Assembly: GCA_017439585.1 (NCBI GenBank)
Contig: JAFSIV010000004.1
Span: 62,001 to 126,000 of the forward strand
DNA length: 64,000 nucleotides
Direction of reading: 5' to 3'
Source: Clostridia bacterium
GTDB lineage: Bacteria > Bacillota > Clostridia > Oscillospirales > Acutalibacteraceae
Part shown: piece by piece, positions 1 through 8,146 of the stretch
How positions within the stretch are numbered: the first letter of the stretch is position 1
Layout of the letters: each line of letters begins with the position of its first letter
Program-made: the position numbers and the translations under genes
The notes under the pieces: model-generated
Seen by the model: only the letters and a program-made list of their open reading frames with translations
The model's database searches: none
Told to the model about the DNA's origin: nothing

Positions 1-831
1 TGCAAAGTTCTTCCAAACAGATAAAACTTCTTCCTTAGAGGGCTTATTTTTGAAGCTTACGAATACTGCTGCCATGTGTCCGTCAGAAACGGGAACACGA
101 AGGCACTGAGCGGTGAATTTAGGACTATCAGCAAGCTTTATTTCGCCGTCCTTAACCTCACCCCAAATTTTAAGAGGCTCTTTCTCGCTCTTTTCTTCCT
201 CGCCTCCAATAAAGGGGATAACATTATCAATCATTTCAGGCCAACGTTCAAAGGTTTTGCCTGCACCCGAAATAGCCTGATAGGTGCAAACTAAACATTT
301 ATCAACGCCAAACTTTTCGTCAAGAGGATAAAGTGCCGGAACATAAGACTGCAACGAGCAGTTTGATTTAACCGCAATAAAGCCTCTCTTTGTTCCCAAA
401 CGCTTTTTCTGAGCCTCAATAACATCGGTATGGTTAGGATTGATTTCAGGAATAATCATTGGAACGTCTGCTGTGAAACGGTGAGCCGAGTTGTTTGAAA
501 CAACGGGACACTCGTGCTTCGCATATTCTTCCTCCAAAGCTTTGATTTCATCCTTTTTCATATCAACAGCGCAGAAAACGAAATCAACCTTAGATACGAT
601 ATCATCAATATCTGCAACTGCATCTTGAACTATCATGTTCTTTAAATTTTCGGGCATAGCGTCCTTCATAGCCCAACGAGAGCCAACTGCTTCTTCAAAG
701 GTTTTGCCTGCACTTCTTGGACTTGCAGCCAAAGCGGTTACATTAAACCAAGGATGGTCGCAAAGCAATAAACTAAAACGCTGACCTACCATTCCGGTAG
801 CGCCAATTATACCAACATTATACTTTTTCAT
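1..831 (-). CDS. asd: Aspartate-semialdehyde dehydrogenase (C-terminus off the left edge)
   Basis: Reduces aspartyl-4-phosphate to aspartate-4-semialdehyde with NADPH, the branch point to diaminopimelate/lysine, threonine and methionine. The first 277 residues are visible, of roughly 350-360 in the family. An N-terminal Rossmann motif GATGMVGQRF is followed by SNNSAHR, the catalytic cysteine C158 in SNCSLQ, and the AISGAGKTF segment. These features match the Asd branch found in archaea, fungi and many Clostridia. The start at 831 has a GGGAG ribosome site and a strong promoter upstream. Transcribed divergently from queA. Identification is firm; the missing C-terminus lies outside the window. 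Confidence 0.93.
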   Translation of the reverse strand, partial: MKKYNVGIIGATGMVGQRFSLLLCDHPWFNVTALAASPRSAGKTFEEAVGSRWAMKDAMPENLKNMIVQDAVADIDDIVSKVDFVFCAVDMKKDEIKALEEEYAKHECPVVSNNSAHRFTADVPMIIPEINPNHTDVIEAQKKRLGTKRGFIAVKSNCSLQSYVPALYPLDEKFGVDKCLVCTYQAISGAGKTFERWPEMIDNVIPFIGGEEEKSEKEPLKIWGEVKDGEIKLADSPKFTAQCLRVPVSDGHMAAVFVSFKNKPSKEEVLSVWKNFA

Positions 832-910
832 AGATTTAAAACTCCCTATAATAAAATTTACTTGCCTTATATTAAAAAATACAATATAATATATAAGCTT
901 TATCAATTAA

Positions 911-939
911 ATATAACATTTGATTATACTGTTTGTCAA
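911..939 (-). promoter_or_regulatory. Sigma-A promoter of asd
   Basis: On the minus strand TTGACA (934-939) is followed after 17 bases by TTATAT (911-916), about 80 bases before the asd start codon. Confidence 0.6.
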
Positions 940-988
940 ACTTTTTTATGACAAATTTGAATTAATTTTTAGAAAGAATAAGGATTTT

Positions 989-2011
989 ATGAAAACCAGT
1001 GATTTTTATTATGATTTGCCAACCGAATTAATCGCTCAAACACCTCTTGAAAACCGCGAAAGCTCGCGTCTTTTAGTGTTAGGTAAAAAAAGCGGAGAAA
1101 TAAAGCATAAAAACTTTTTTGATATTATAGAGTATCTAAACGAGGGCGACTGTCTAGTGCTTAATAATACCCGCGTTTTGCCTGCCCGTATTTACGGCGA
1201 AAGGGAAGATACAGGCGCGATAGTTGAGTTCGTTTTGTTAAAGCAAAAGGGTGTTAATATTTGGGAATGCTTGGCAGGTCCAGGTAAAAAAGCGAAAGCG
1301 GGACATTTTTTCAAATTTTCAGATAAGCTTTCTGCCGAGGTTATTGAGGTTTTAGAAAACGGAAACCGAATTTTGAAGTTTTCTCCAAAAGGTGAATTTT
1401 TTGCGGTTTTAGATGAAGTAGGTCAAATGCCGCTACCGCCTTATATAAAAGAAAAACTCGGCGATAAAGAGCGTTATCAAACGGTTTATTCTAAGGAATT
1501 AGGCTCTGCTGCCGCGCCAACTGCGGGACTTCATTTTACCAAAGAACTACTTAAAAAATTAGAGCAAAAAGGGGTTAAAATTGCTTATGTAACCCTCCAT
1601 GTCGGTCTTGGAACTTTCAGACCTGTTAAGGTTGAGGATGTAACCGAACATAAAATGCATTCGGAATATTACTGTGTTTCAAAGGAAACAGCCGATATAA
1701 TAAACCAAACCAAAAAAGAGGGCGGCAGAGTAATCTGCGTTGGAACAACAAGCTGCCGAACGGTTGAAAGCGTTGCACAAAAGTATGGCGAGATTATTGA
1801 ATGCAGCGGCGATACCGAGATATTTATTTATCCGGGTTATGAATTTAAGTGTATGGATGGTCTTATAACTAATTTCCATTTACCTGAAAGTACCCTTATA
1901 ATGCTAGTCTCGGCTTTTGCAGGTTTTGATAATGTTATGAATGCATATAAAACCGCAGTTAATGAAAAATACCGCTTTTTCAGTTTTGGCGACGCAATGA
2001 TTATTGTATAA
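989..2011 (+). CDS. queA: S-adenosylmethionine:tRNA ribosyltransferase-isomerase QueA
   Basis: Transfers and isomerises the ribosyl moiety of S-adenosylmethionine onto 7-aminomethyl-7-deazaguanine in tRNA, giving epoxyqueuosine at the wobble position of GUN anticodons. The protein has 340 residues, normal for QueA. It begins with [17 protein letters not shown] and contains [34 protein letters not shown] and the C-terminal [21 protein letters not shown] motif. An upstream in-frame ATG at 920 would add 23 atypical residues; 989 is chosen because AAGGA lies just before it and family members start there. queH, which acts on the next intermediate, lies 12.5 kb away. Confidence 0.95.
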   Translation: MKTSDFYYDLPTELIAQTPLENRESSRLLVLGKKSGEIKHKNFFDIIEYLNEGDCLVLNNTRVLPARIYGEREDTGAIVEFVLLKQKGVNIWECLAGPGKKAKAGHFFKFSDKLSAEVIEVLENGNRILKFSPKGEFFAVLDEVGQMPLPPYIKEKLGDKERYQTVYSKELGSAAAPTAGLHFTKELLKKLEQKGVKIAYVTLHVGLGTFRPVKVEDVTEHKMHSEYYCVSKETADIINQTKKEGGRVICVGTTSCRTVESVAQKYGEIIECSGDTEIFIYPGYEFKCMDGLITNFHLPESTLIMLVSAFAGFDNVMNAYKTAVNEKYRFFSFGDAMIIV

Positions 2012-2030
2012 AGGACGCTGTCCTTTATAC
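2006..2030. repeat. Perfect hairpin spanning the queA stop codon
   Basis: An 11-base arm GTATAAAGGAC, a 3-base loop and the exact complementary arm enclose the queA TAA (2009-2011). No U-run follows, so it is not a standard terminator. It may protect the 3' end of the mRNA or belong to the dispersed repeat cluster that follows. Confidence 0.6.
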
Positions 2031-2091
2031 AGTGAAAATGAAAAGTGAAAAGTTAAGGTGTGCCTGCGGCACGGATATAAAAAATATATCG

Positions 2092-2151
2092 GTAGGGGCG
2101 ATTATTAATCGCCCGAAAATGTTCTATCGTGAGGCAAATTGCCTCCCCTAC
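2092..2151. repeat. Dispersed palindromic repeat bounded by GTAGGGG / CCCCTAC
   Basis: Begins GTAGGGGCGATTATTAATCG and ends TTGCCTCCCCTAC. It has inverted terminal heptamers and two inner palindromes (a GGGCGAT stem and a GAGGCAA stem). Related units lie near 52.3 kb and 57.2 kb. No coding capacity. A second small hairpin (GTGCC-tgc-GGCAC, 2059-2071) and an A-rich gtgaaaa stretch precede it. Confidence 0.7.
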
Positions 2152-2178
2152 AAATAACAAAATTTGTGTTGGTTTCAA

Positions 2179-2207
2179 AAAATGGGAGGCGTTTTGCCTC
2201 CCATTTT
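2179..2207 (-). terminator. Rho-independent terminator of galT
   Basis: A 12-bp stem (AAAATGGGAGGC with its complement) with a short loop is followed on the minus strand by a U-run, directly after the galT stop codon. Confidence 0.85.
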
Positions 2208-2212
2208 GATAT

Positions 2213-3709
2213 TTATTTATTTAAAGCATCAACAAACTTATCAAATGCCGCCGAGCCTTGCTCGTCTCTTTTGAATACGCCTGCATGCTCTAAAACCTTT
2301 TCGAATACCAAACCGATTTCGGTTTTTAGAATATCCATTATGTTCTCTTCGTTAACAGTTTCATATTTTGGCATAAAACTGTCTACCCAGTCGGCATGCT
2401 TTGCAGTTACTTCATCAGCTCTCAAATCGCTATTTGCTAAGATTTTTTCTGCTAAAATAGCGATTTCACTTTTTAGACGGCTAGGAAGCACCGCTAAGCC
2501 CATAACTTCAATAAGACCGATATTTTCTTTCTTAATATTATGAAGCTCTGAGTGGGGGTGATAAACACCTAAGGGATGCTCCTCGGTTGTTATATTATTT
2601 CTAAGTACCAAATCAAGCTCGAATTTATCGTCTGATTTGCGGGCAATAGGAGTAATAGTGTTATGAGGCTCACCGTCGGTCTCGGCGAAGATAAATGCGC
2701 CCTCGTCGGTATATCCGCGCCAAGCGGTTAGGATTTTATCAGCTAATTCTATTAATCTATCGGCGTCTTCACTTCTAAGTCTAAGCACCGACATCGGCCA
2801 ACAAACGCGACCGATTTCAACATCCTCGAAGCCTTTAACCGTATAGCTTTTCTCAATTTTAGCCCTTGCCATAGCAAAGGTATAATTTCCGCCTTGGAAA
2901 TGGTCATGGGTTAAAATCGAACCGCCAACGATAGGCAAATCTGCATTTGAGCCCACGAAATAATGCTCAAATTGTTTAACGAAATCTAAAAGCTTTTTAA
3001 AGGTTGCGGTGTTGATTGCCATTGGGGTATGCTCGCCACTAAACACAATACAATGCTCGTTATAATAAACATAAGGGCTGTATTGCAAAAACCATTCGGA
3101 ATCGTTAATTGTAACAGGGATAATTCTATGATTCTGTCTTGCAGGGAAGTTAAGTCTGCCTGCATAACCGATATTTTCCTTGCAGAGCATACATTTCGGA
3201 TAACCGCTTTGCTTTGCTTTTTTAGCCGCAGCAATTTCCTTTGGGTCTTTTTCGGGCTTTGAAAGATTAACGGTTATATCTAAATCACCGTATTTGGTGG
3301 AGGTTACCCATTTTAAATCTTTTTTAACGCGGTAATCTCTTATGTAATTACTGTTAACACATAGCTTATAGAAATAATCGGTTGCAGCTTTTGGGTTTTC
3401 GTTATAGAGGTTATAGAACTTATCGGTAATTTCGCTCGGCTTGCTGACAAAAACACCCATAAGCTTAGTATCAAACAAATCGCGCTCGGTTACAGTATCA
3501 TTAATAATGCCTTTTTTTGCTGCAAAATCAAGAATAGCATTAAGAGTTTCTTCAAGGTCTACATTATTATATGCTTCGCCTGATTCATTGAAATCCTCTA
3601 ACTCCAAAAGCTCTAAAACTCGGTTTATTGCCCATGCTTTATCTTCTTTTGAAATAAGGCTTTTTTCTATACCATAGCAAACGAGTTTTTCGATTTCGCG
3701 ATTTATCAT
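2213..3709 (-). CDS. galT: UDP-glucose--hexose-1-phosphate uridylyltransferase (Firmicute type)
   Basis: Leloir-pathway enzyme exchanging UMP between UDP-glucose and galactose-1-phosphate. At 498 residues it matches the long Gram-positive GalT family rather than the ~350-residue E. coli type. Recognisable segments are CMLCKENIGYAGR, NDSEWFLQYSPYVYYNEHC and the nucleotidyl-transfer histidine motif THDHFQGGNY. The start has an AGGGG site. The promoter of the tRNA-Arg gene lies upstream with only 23 bases between tRNA and galT, so the two probably share a transcript. A terminator follows closely. No galK or galE is in the window. Confidence 0.93.
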   Translation of the reverse strand: MINREIEKLVCYGIEKSLISKEDKAWAINRVLELLELEDFNESGEAYNNVDLEETLNAILDFAAKKGIINDTVTERDLFDTKLMGVFVSKPSEITDKFYNLYNENPKAATDYFYKLCVNSNYIRDYRVKKDLKWVTSTKYGDLDITVNLSKPEKDPKEIAAAKKAKQSGYPKCMLCKENIGYAGRLNFPARQNHRIIPVTINDSEWFLQYSPYVYYNEHCIVFSGEHTPMAINTATFKKLLDFVKQFEHYFVGSNADLPIVGGSILTHDHFQGGNYTFAMARAKIEKSYTVKGFEDVEIGRVCWPMSVLRLRSEDADRLIELADKILTAWRGYTDEGAFIFAETDGEPHNTITPIARKSDDKFELDLVLRNNITTEEHPLGVYHPHSELHNIKKENIGLIEVMGLAVLPSRLKSEIAILAEKILANSDLRADEVTAKHADWVDSFMPKYETVNEENIMDILKTEIGLVFEKVLEHAGVFKRDEQGSAAFDKFVDALNK

Positions 3710-3732
3710 AATAGCAACCCCTATAAAAATTT

Positions 3733-3807
3733 TGGCACCCGTAGTAGGAATCGAACCTGCATCTAAGTCTTAGGAGGACCTTATTCTATCCGTTGAACTA
3801 TACGGGC
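3733..3807 (-). tRNA. tRNA-Arg, anticodon CCT
   Basis: Minus-strand sequence folds as a 75-nt cloverleaf with encoded CCA: acceptor GCCCGTA paired with TACGGGT (one G-U), anticodon loop CTCCTAA, T-arm CAGGTTCGATTCCTA. It reads AGG codons. Confidence 0.95.
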
Positions 3808-3819
3808 TAATACTTTAAT

Positions 3820-3848
3820 ATATTACAATAACTGGCTTATATTGTCAA
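3820..3848 (-). promoter_or_regulatory. Sigma-A promoter of tRNA-Arg (and probably galT)
   Basis: TTGACA (3843-3848), 17-base spacer, TAATAT (3820-3825) on the minus strand. The expected transcription start is a few bases before the tRNA 5' end. Confidence 0.75.
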
Positions 3849-3893
3849 TAATTTAATTATTTATATTTTAATTAAATTTCATATATATAATGC

Positions 3894-3922
3894 TTGACTT
3901 TACTGCGGTGATGTGGTAAAAT
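3894..3922 (+). promoter_or_regulatory. Sigma-A promoter of the histidine operon
   Basis: TTGACT (3894-3899), exactly 17 bases, TAAAAT (3917-3922). The leader to the first start codon is only about 25 nt, so there is no room for a T-box or leader-peptide attenuator; control is more likely through a DNA-binding repressor. Confidence 0.8.
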
Positions 3923-3954
3923 GTGTGATATTAAATTACAGGAGTATAAGATTT

Positions 3955-4257
3955 ATGCAAAGAATGGATAAAAACGCATTAAACAAGCTTTATTCTGCGA
4001 TAATTTCTCTTGAAACCGAAGCGGAGTGTGCCGCTTTTTTTGATGATATTTGTACCGTTCAGGAAATTGAGGCATTGGCTCAGCGTTTAGAGGTTGCAGT
4101 TCTTTTATTAGAGGGCAAAAGTTATATTGATATTAATAAAAAAACAGGTGCTTCTACTGCGACTATTTGCAGAGTAAGCAAATGTCTTAATTACGGTGAG
4201 GGCGGTTATAAAACCGCAATAGAGCGAATTAAAAAGGCAGAAAACGAGGGTAAATAA
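3955..4257 (+). CDS. yerC: TrpR-superfamily regulator, YerC/HisR type
   Basis: A 100-residue helical protein of the Trp-repressor-like YerC/YecD family. The segment TVQEIEALAQRLEVAVLLL followed by KTGASTATICRVSKCLNYG is the family's helix-turn-helix region. Homologues of this family have been linked to control of histidine genes in Firmicutes (HisR). Its place as first gene of a complete his operon, with its stop overlapping the hisZG start (TAATGA), fits that role. The start at 3955 is chosen because AGGAG lies 10 bases upstream; an earlier ATG at 3913 falls inside the promoter. ATG 3964 is a possible alternative. Ligand and operator are not visible. Confidence 0.85.
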   Translation: MQRMDKNALNKLYSAIISLETEAECAAFFDDICTVQEIEALAQRLEVAVLLLEGKSYIDINKKTGASTATICRVSKCLNYGEGGYKTAIERIKKAENEGK

Positions 4258-5813
4258 TGAATTTTAGCGAAGATATATTAAAATATGAAGAAAAAGCGGT
4301 ATTTGCGTTAAGGCAGCTTTATAAGAGTTACGGTTACCGTCAATTTAAAATGAGCAAATTCGAGGAATATGATTTATATTCTGAAAATAAGGATTTCTTG
4401 GTGTCAGACGGGGTTATAACCTTTAACGATACCGACGGTAAGCTCTTAGCCTTAAAGCCAGACGTTACTCTTTCTATTATAAAAAATTCAAAGGAAAGCG
4501 AAACTGAGGTTGAAAGGTTTTATTATAACGAGAATGTTTACAGAATTTCCGAAAATTCCCATACCTATAAGGAAATTATGCAAACAGGCCTTGAATGCAT
4601 AGGTAATATCTCTAAGTCTGATGTTTGCGAGGTAGCAATGCTTGCTTGCGAGAGCTTAAAGCTTATTGATAAGGATTTCAGATTTAATATTTCGGACATT
4701 TCTTTGGTTAATGCTCTAATCGAGGAATACTCGGTTGATACCAAAAAGGTGTTTTCTGCATTGCTTCAAAAAAATGCCGATATTTTAAAATCGGTTTGTA
4801 AACGCGAACAGTTTGAGGCATTGGGCGTTCTTATAAAAAGCTATAAAACCGCAAAAGATAGCCTTTTAGCATTAGAAAAAATATGCAAAACCGAAAAAAG
4901 CTTAAACGCCTTAAACGATTTAAAGGATGTTTATTCCTATCTTTCGGGTAAAGGCTTTGAGAATAATTTAAGTATTGATTTTTCAATTTTAAATTCTTCG
5001 GGTTATTATAGCGGAGTTGTTTTTAAGGGATATATTAAGGGAATTTCCTCGCGAGTTTTATCGGGCGGTAGATATGATAAGCTGATGAAAAGAATGGGCA
5101 GAAGCTCAGGTGCTGTTGGTTTTGCGGTTTATCTTGATACCTTAGAAAGAATTGAAGATATAGAAAAAACTGATGAAAACAGTTATATAAATATTGCTTT
5201 GCCTAAGGGTAGACTTGGCGAAAAGGTTTACTCAATGTTTGAAAAAGCAGGGTTTGAATGTCCCGAAATCAAAGAGGAAAACCGCAAGCTTATATTTGAA
5301 AACCAAAATCTAAAACTTAGATTTTTCTGGGTTAAGCCCTCGGATGTTGCAATTTATGTTGAGCGAGGCGCGGCAGATATAGGTGTTGCAGGAAAGGATA
5401 TTTTGCTTGAATATTCTCCTGATGTTTATGAGCTTTTAGACCTTAATATAGGCAAATGCCGAATGGCAGTTGCGGCTAAAAAGGATTTTTCGGATGATAC
5501 CTCTAAAACGCTTAGAGTTGCAACCAAGTTTTCAAATATTGCGCGCAAATATTATGCTGAAAAATGTCGCGATATCGATATAATTCATTTAAACGGCTCT
5601 ATTGAGCTGGCGCCGATTTTAGATTTATCGGATGTTATAGTTGATATTGTTGAAACAGGCAAAACCTTGCTTGAAAATAATTTAGCGCCCTTTGAAACGA
5701 TAGTTCCGATTAGCGCGAGACTTATTTCAAATAAAGCAAGTTTTAGTTTTAAAACTGAAAAGATAGAAAAGATTAAGGCAGAACTTTCAAAACAGGTGAA
5801 ACAAGATGATTAA
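4257..5813 (+). CDS. hisZG: Fused HisZ-HisG ATP phosphoribosyltransferase
   Basis: First enzyme of histidine synthesis, joining ATP and PRPP. Residues 1 to about 300 are the HisZ regulatory subunit, a class II histidyl-tRNA-synthetase paralogue (LALKPDVTLSI, RFYYNENVYR, RVLSGGRYDKLMKRMG). From about residue 311 the short-form catalytic HisG follows: NIALPKGRLGEKVY, RGAADIGVAGKDILLE, then LSDVIVDIVETGKTL near the PRPP-binding region. HisZ and short HisG are normally separate proteins forming a hetero-octamer. Here one 518-codon frame encodes both, with no internal stop and no obvious internal ribosome site at the junction. Overlaps yerC by 1 nt and hisD by 8 nt. Confidence 0.93.
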   Translation: MNFSEDILKYEEKAVFALRQLYKSYGYRQFKMSKFEEYDLYSENKDFLVSDGVITFNDTDGKLLALKPDVTLSIIKNSKESETEVERFYYNENVYRISENSHTYKEIMQTGLECIGNISKSDVCEVAMLACESLKLIDKDFRFNISDISLVNALIEEYSVDTKKVFSALLQKNADILKSVCKREQFEALGVLIKSYKTAKDSLLALEKICKTEKSLNALNDLKDVYSYLSGKGFENNLSIDFSILNSSGYYSGVVFKGYIKGISSRVLSGGRYDKLMKRMGRSSGAVGFAVYLDTLERIEDIEKTDENSYINIALPKGRLGEKVYSMFEKAGFECPEIKEENRKLIFENQNLKLRFFWVKPSDVAIYVERGAADIGVAGKDILLEYSPDVYELLDLNIGKCRMAVAAKKDFSDDTSKTLRVATKFSNIARKYYAEKCRDIDIIHLNGSIELAPILDLSDVIVDIVETGKTLLENNLAPFETIVPISARLISNKASFSFKTEKIEKIKAELSKQVKQDD

Positions 5814-7089
5814 GATTTTAAAATATAGCGAGGTTTCTAAATCGGAAATTTTTGCAAGAGAAGAAAGTAATATAAATGTTGAAGATATTGTTGCTGATAT
5901 TATTGAGGATGTAAGAAAAAACGGTGATAAGGCTTTGTTTAATTATTGCGAAAAATTTGATAAAGCAAAGCTTGAAAGCCTTGAAGTATCAAAAGAGGAA
6001 ATAGAGGAAGCCTTTAATTTGGTTGAGCCTCGCTTTATAGAAATTATTAAAGAGGCTGCCGAAAATATAAAGAATTTCCACGAAAAACAGGTTAGAAACA
6101 GTTTCATTATAAATGATAATGACGGTATTGTTACAGGGCAAAAGGTTACCCCTATTGAAAAGGTGGGACTATATGTACCCGGAGGCACTGCGGCATACCC
6201 TTCAACCGTTTTGATGGATAGTATTCCTGCTAAAATTGCAGGTTGCAGTGAAATATGCATAACAACACCGCCAAGCGCTAACGGTAAGGTAAACCCCGTT
6301 ATATTGGCGGCGGCTAAAATCGCAGGGGTTGACCGTATATTCAAGCTCGGCGGCGCGCAGGCTGTTGCCGCTTTGGCTTATGGTACCGAAACTGTGCCTA
6401 AGGTTGATAAAATAGTGGGACCCGGTAACGCATTTGTTGCAGAGGCTAAGCGTCAGGTTTTCGGTCGTGTTTCTATTGATATGATAGCAGGACCTAGCGA
6501 GATTTTGGTTATTGCAGATTCTAAAAGCAACCCCGCTTTTGTTGCGGCAGACCTTTTATCTCAGGCTGAGCATGATAAAATGGCAAGCGCTGTTTTGGTT
6601 ACCGATAGCGAAGAATTGGCATTAAAGGTTAGCGATGAAATCGAAAAGCAATTAAAAGAGCTTCCTCGCGAGGAAATCGCCCGAGTTTCGATTGATACTA
6701 ATGGAAAAATTATTATAGCGCCTGATTTTAATGAGGTTATAGAGGTTGCTAATGAAATAGCTCCCGAGCATTTGGAACTTTGCGTTGATAATCCGTTTGA
6801 TTATCTTGATAAAATTAAAAATGCAGGAAGTATCTTTATGGGAAGATATTGTCCTGAGGCTTTGGGAGATTATTTTTCAGGTGCTAATCATACTCTTCCA
6901 ACCTCGGGAACAGCAAGATTTTCGAGTCCCTTATCGGTAGATGATTTTGTTAAAAAATCGCAGTATACTTATTATACTAAGGAGGCTCTTTCAAAGGTTT
7001 ACGATAAGGTTGCTTTCTTTGCGGAAAAAGAGGGGCTTTCGGCTCACGCTAAAAGCGCAACTGTTAGATTTGAAAGTGAGAAAAAATGA
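5806..7089 (+). CDS. hisD: Histidinol dehydrogenase
   Basis: Zinc- and NAD-dependent enzyme oxidising L-histidinol to L-histidine in the last two steps of the pathway. 427 residues, normal length. Motifs: VGLYVPGGTAAYPSTVLM, GGAQAVAALAYGTE, KIVGPGNAFVAEAKRQV, AGPSEILVIAD, LLSQAEHDKMASAVLV and the C-terminal SGANHTLPTSGTARFSSPLS. The start overlaps the end of hisZG and the stop overlaps hisC (ATGA), indicating translational coupling. Confidence 0.97.
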   Translation: MIKILKYSEVSKSEIFAREESNINVEDIVADIIEDVRKNGDKALFNYCEKFDKAKLESLEVSKEEIEEAFNLVEPRFIEIIKEAAENIKNFHEKQVRNSFIINDNDGIVTGQKVTPIEKVGLYVPGGTAAYPSTVLMDSIPAKIAGCSEICITTPPSANGKVNPVILAAAKIAGVDRIFKLGGAQAVAALAYGTETVPKVDKIVGPGNAFVAEAKRQVFGRVSIDMIAGPSEILVIADSKSNPAFVAADLLSQAEHDKMASAVLVTDSEELALKVSDEIEKQLKELPREEIARVSIDTNGKIIIAPDFNEVIEVANEIAPEHLELCVDNPFDYLDKIKNAGSIFMGRYCPEALGDYFSGANHTLPTSGTARFSSPLSVDDFVKKSQYTYYTKEALSKVYDKVAFFAEKEGLSAHAKSATVRFESEKK

Positions 7090-8141
7090 GCAGATTTTTA
7101 AATGAAAATTTAAAGGGACTTAAAGAATATACCCCCGGTGAACAACCGCAGGATAAGAAATATATAAAACTTAATACTAATGAGTCGCCTTATCCTCCCT
7201 CAAATGAGGTTGTAAAGGCAGTAAACGAAGCTGAGGTAAAGGATTTAAGGCTTTATTGCGACCCTGAGTGTTCAAAGCTAAAATCGGCTTTGGCAAAGCT
7301 TTATAATGTTAAAACGGAAAATGTATTTTTATCAAACGGCTCGGATGATATACTTAACTTTTCGTTTATGGCGTTTGGCTCAAACGGTGTTGCTTTTGCG
7401 GATATAACTTACGGATTTTATTCAGTTTTTGCCGACCTTTATAATTTAGAAAAAGAAATTATTCCTTTGAATAATGATTTTACCTTAAACAAGCAAGCGT
7501 TTATGAATAAAAATAAGCTAACCGTTATTGCAAATCCAAACGCGCCAACGGGTATAGCTTTAAGTCTAAATGAAATTGAAAAAATAGTAGAGTCTAATAA
7601 AGAAAATGTTGTTTTGATAGACGAGGCTTATGTTGATTTCGGGGGCGAAAGTGCTATCGGTTTAACCGAAAAATATGATAATCTTTTATGCGTTGGCACC
7701 TTTTCAAAATCTCGCAGTATGGCAGGAGCTAGACTCGGTTTTGCAATAGCTAATAAAGAGATAATAGCCGACCTTGAAAAAATTAAGTATTCAACAAATC
7801 CTTATAACATAAACCGATTAACTCAGGCAGCAGGTTTAGCGGCGGTTAAGAGTAATAATTATTTTATGGAAAACTGCAAAAAAATAATTGAAACCCGAGA
7901 ATACACTGCGAAAACCTTAAAAGATTTAGGCTTTGAGGTTTTAGATTCAAAAGCGAATTTCTTGTTTGCAAGGCACAATAGTTTAGGCGGAAAAGAGTTT
8001 TATTTAAGTTTAAAAGATAAGGGCGTTTTAGTTCGCCATTTTGAAACCGAGCGAATTAAAGATTTCGTTAGAATAACGATAGGAAGTTTTGAAGAAATGC
8101 AAGTTTTCCTTGATAAAACAAAAGAAATTTTAGGAGAGTGA
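7086..8141 (+). CDS. hisC: Histidinol-phosphate aminotransferase
   Basis: PLP enzyme converting imidazole-acetol phosphate to histidinol phosphate with glutamate. 351 residues, fold-type I class. Visible: LNTNESPYPPS near the N-terminus, ANPNAPTGIALSL, LIDEAYVDFGG, and the PLP-lysine motif GTFSKSRSMAGARLGF, with the C-terminal arginine region VRITIG. Overlaps hisD by 4 nt. An AGGAG just before its stop serves as the ribosome site for hisB. Confidence 0.96.
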   Translation: MSRFLNENLKGLKEYTPGEQPQDKKYIKLNTNESPYPPSNEVVKAVNEAEVKDLRLYCDPECSKLKSALAKLYNVKTENVFLSNGSDDILNFSFMAFGSNGVAFADITYGFYSVFADLYNLEKEIIPLNNDFTLNKQAFMNKNKLTVIANPNAPTGIALSLNEIEKIVESNKENVVLIDEAYVDFGGESAIGLTEKYDNLLCVGTFSKSRSMAGARLGFAIANKEIIADLEKIKYSTNPYNINRLTQAAGLAAVKSNNYFMENCKKIIETREYTAKTLKDLGFEVLDSKANFLFARHNSLGGKEFYLSLKDKGVLVRHFETERIKDFVRITIGSFEEMQVFLDKTKEILGE

Positions 8142-8146
8142 ATAAT

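Noticed and set aside
76..294. 72-codon plus-strand frame at the left edge
   Set aside because: Antisense of the asd coding region, which has catalytic motifs and a start codon.
2139..2543. 134-codon plus-strand frame over the galT 3' end
   Set aside because: Crosses the galT terminator and is antisense to clear galT coding sequence.
5943..6344. 133-codon minus-strand frame within hisD
   Set aside because: Antisense of conserved HisD motifs; no start signals.
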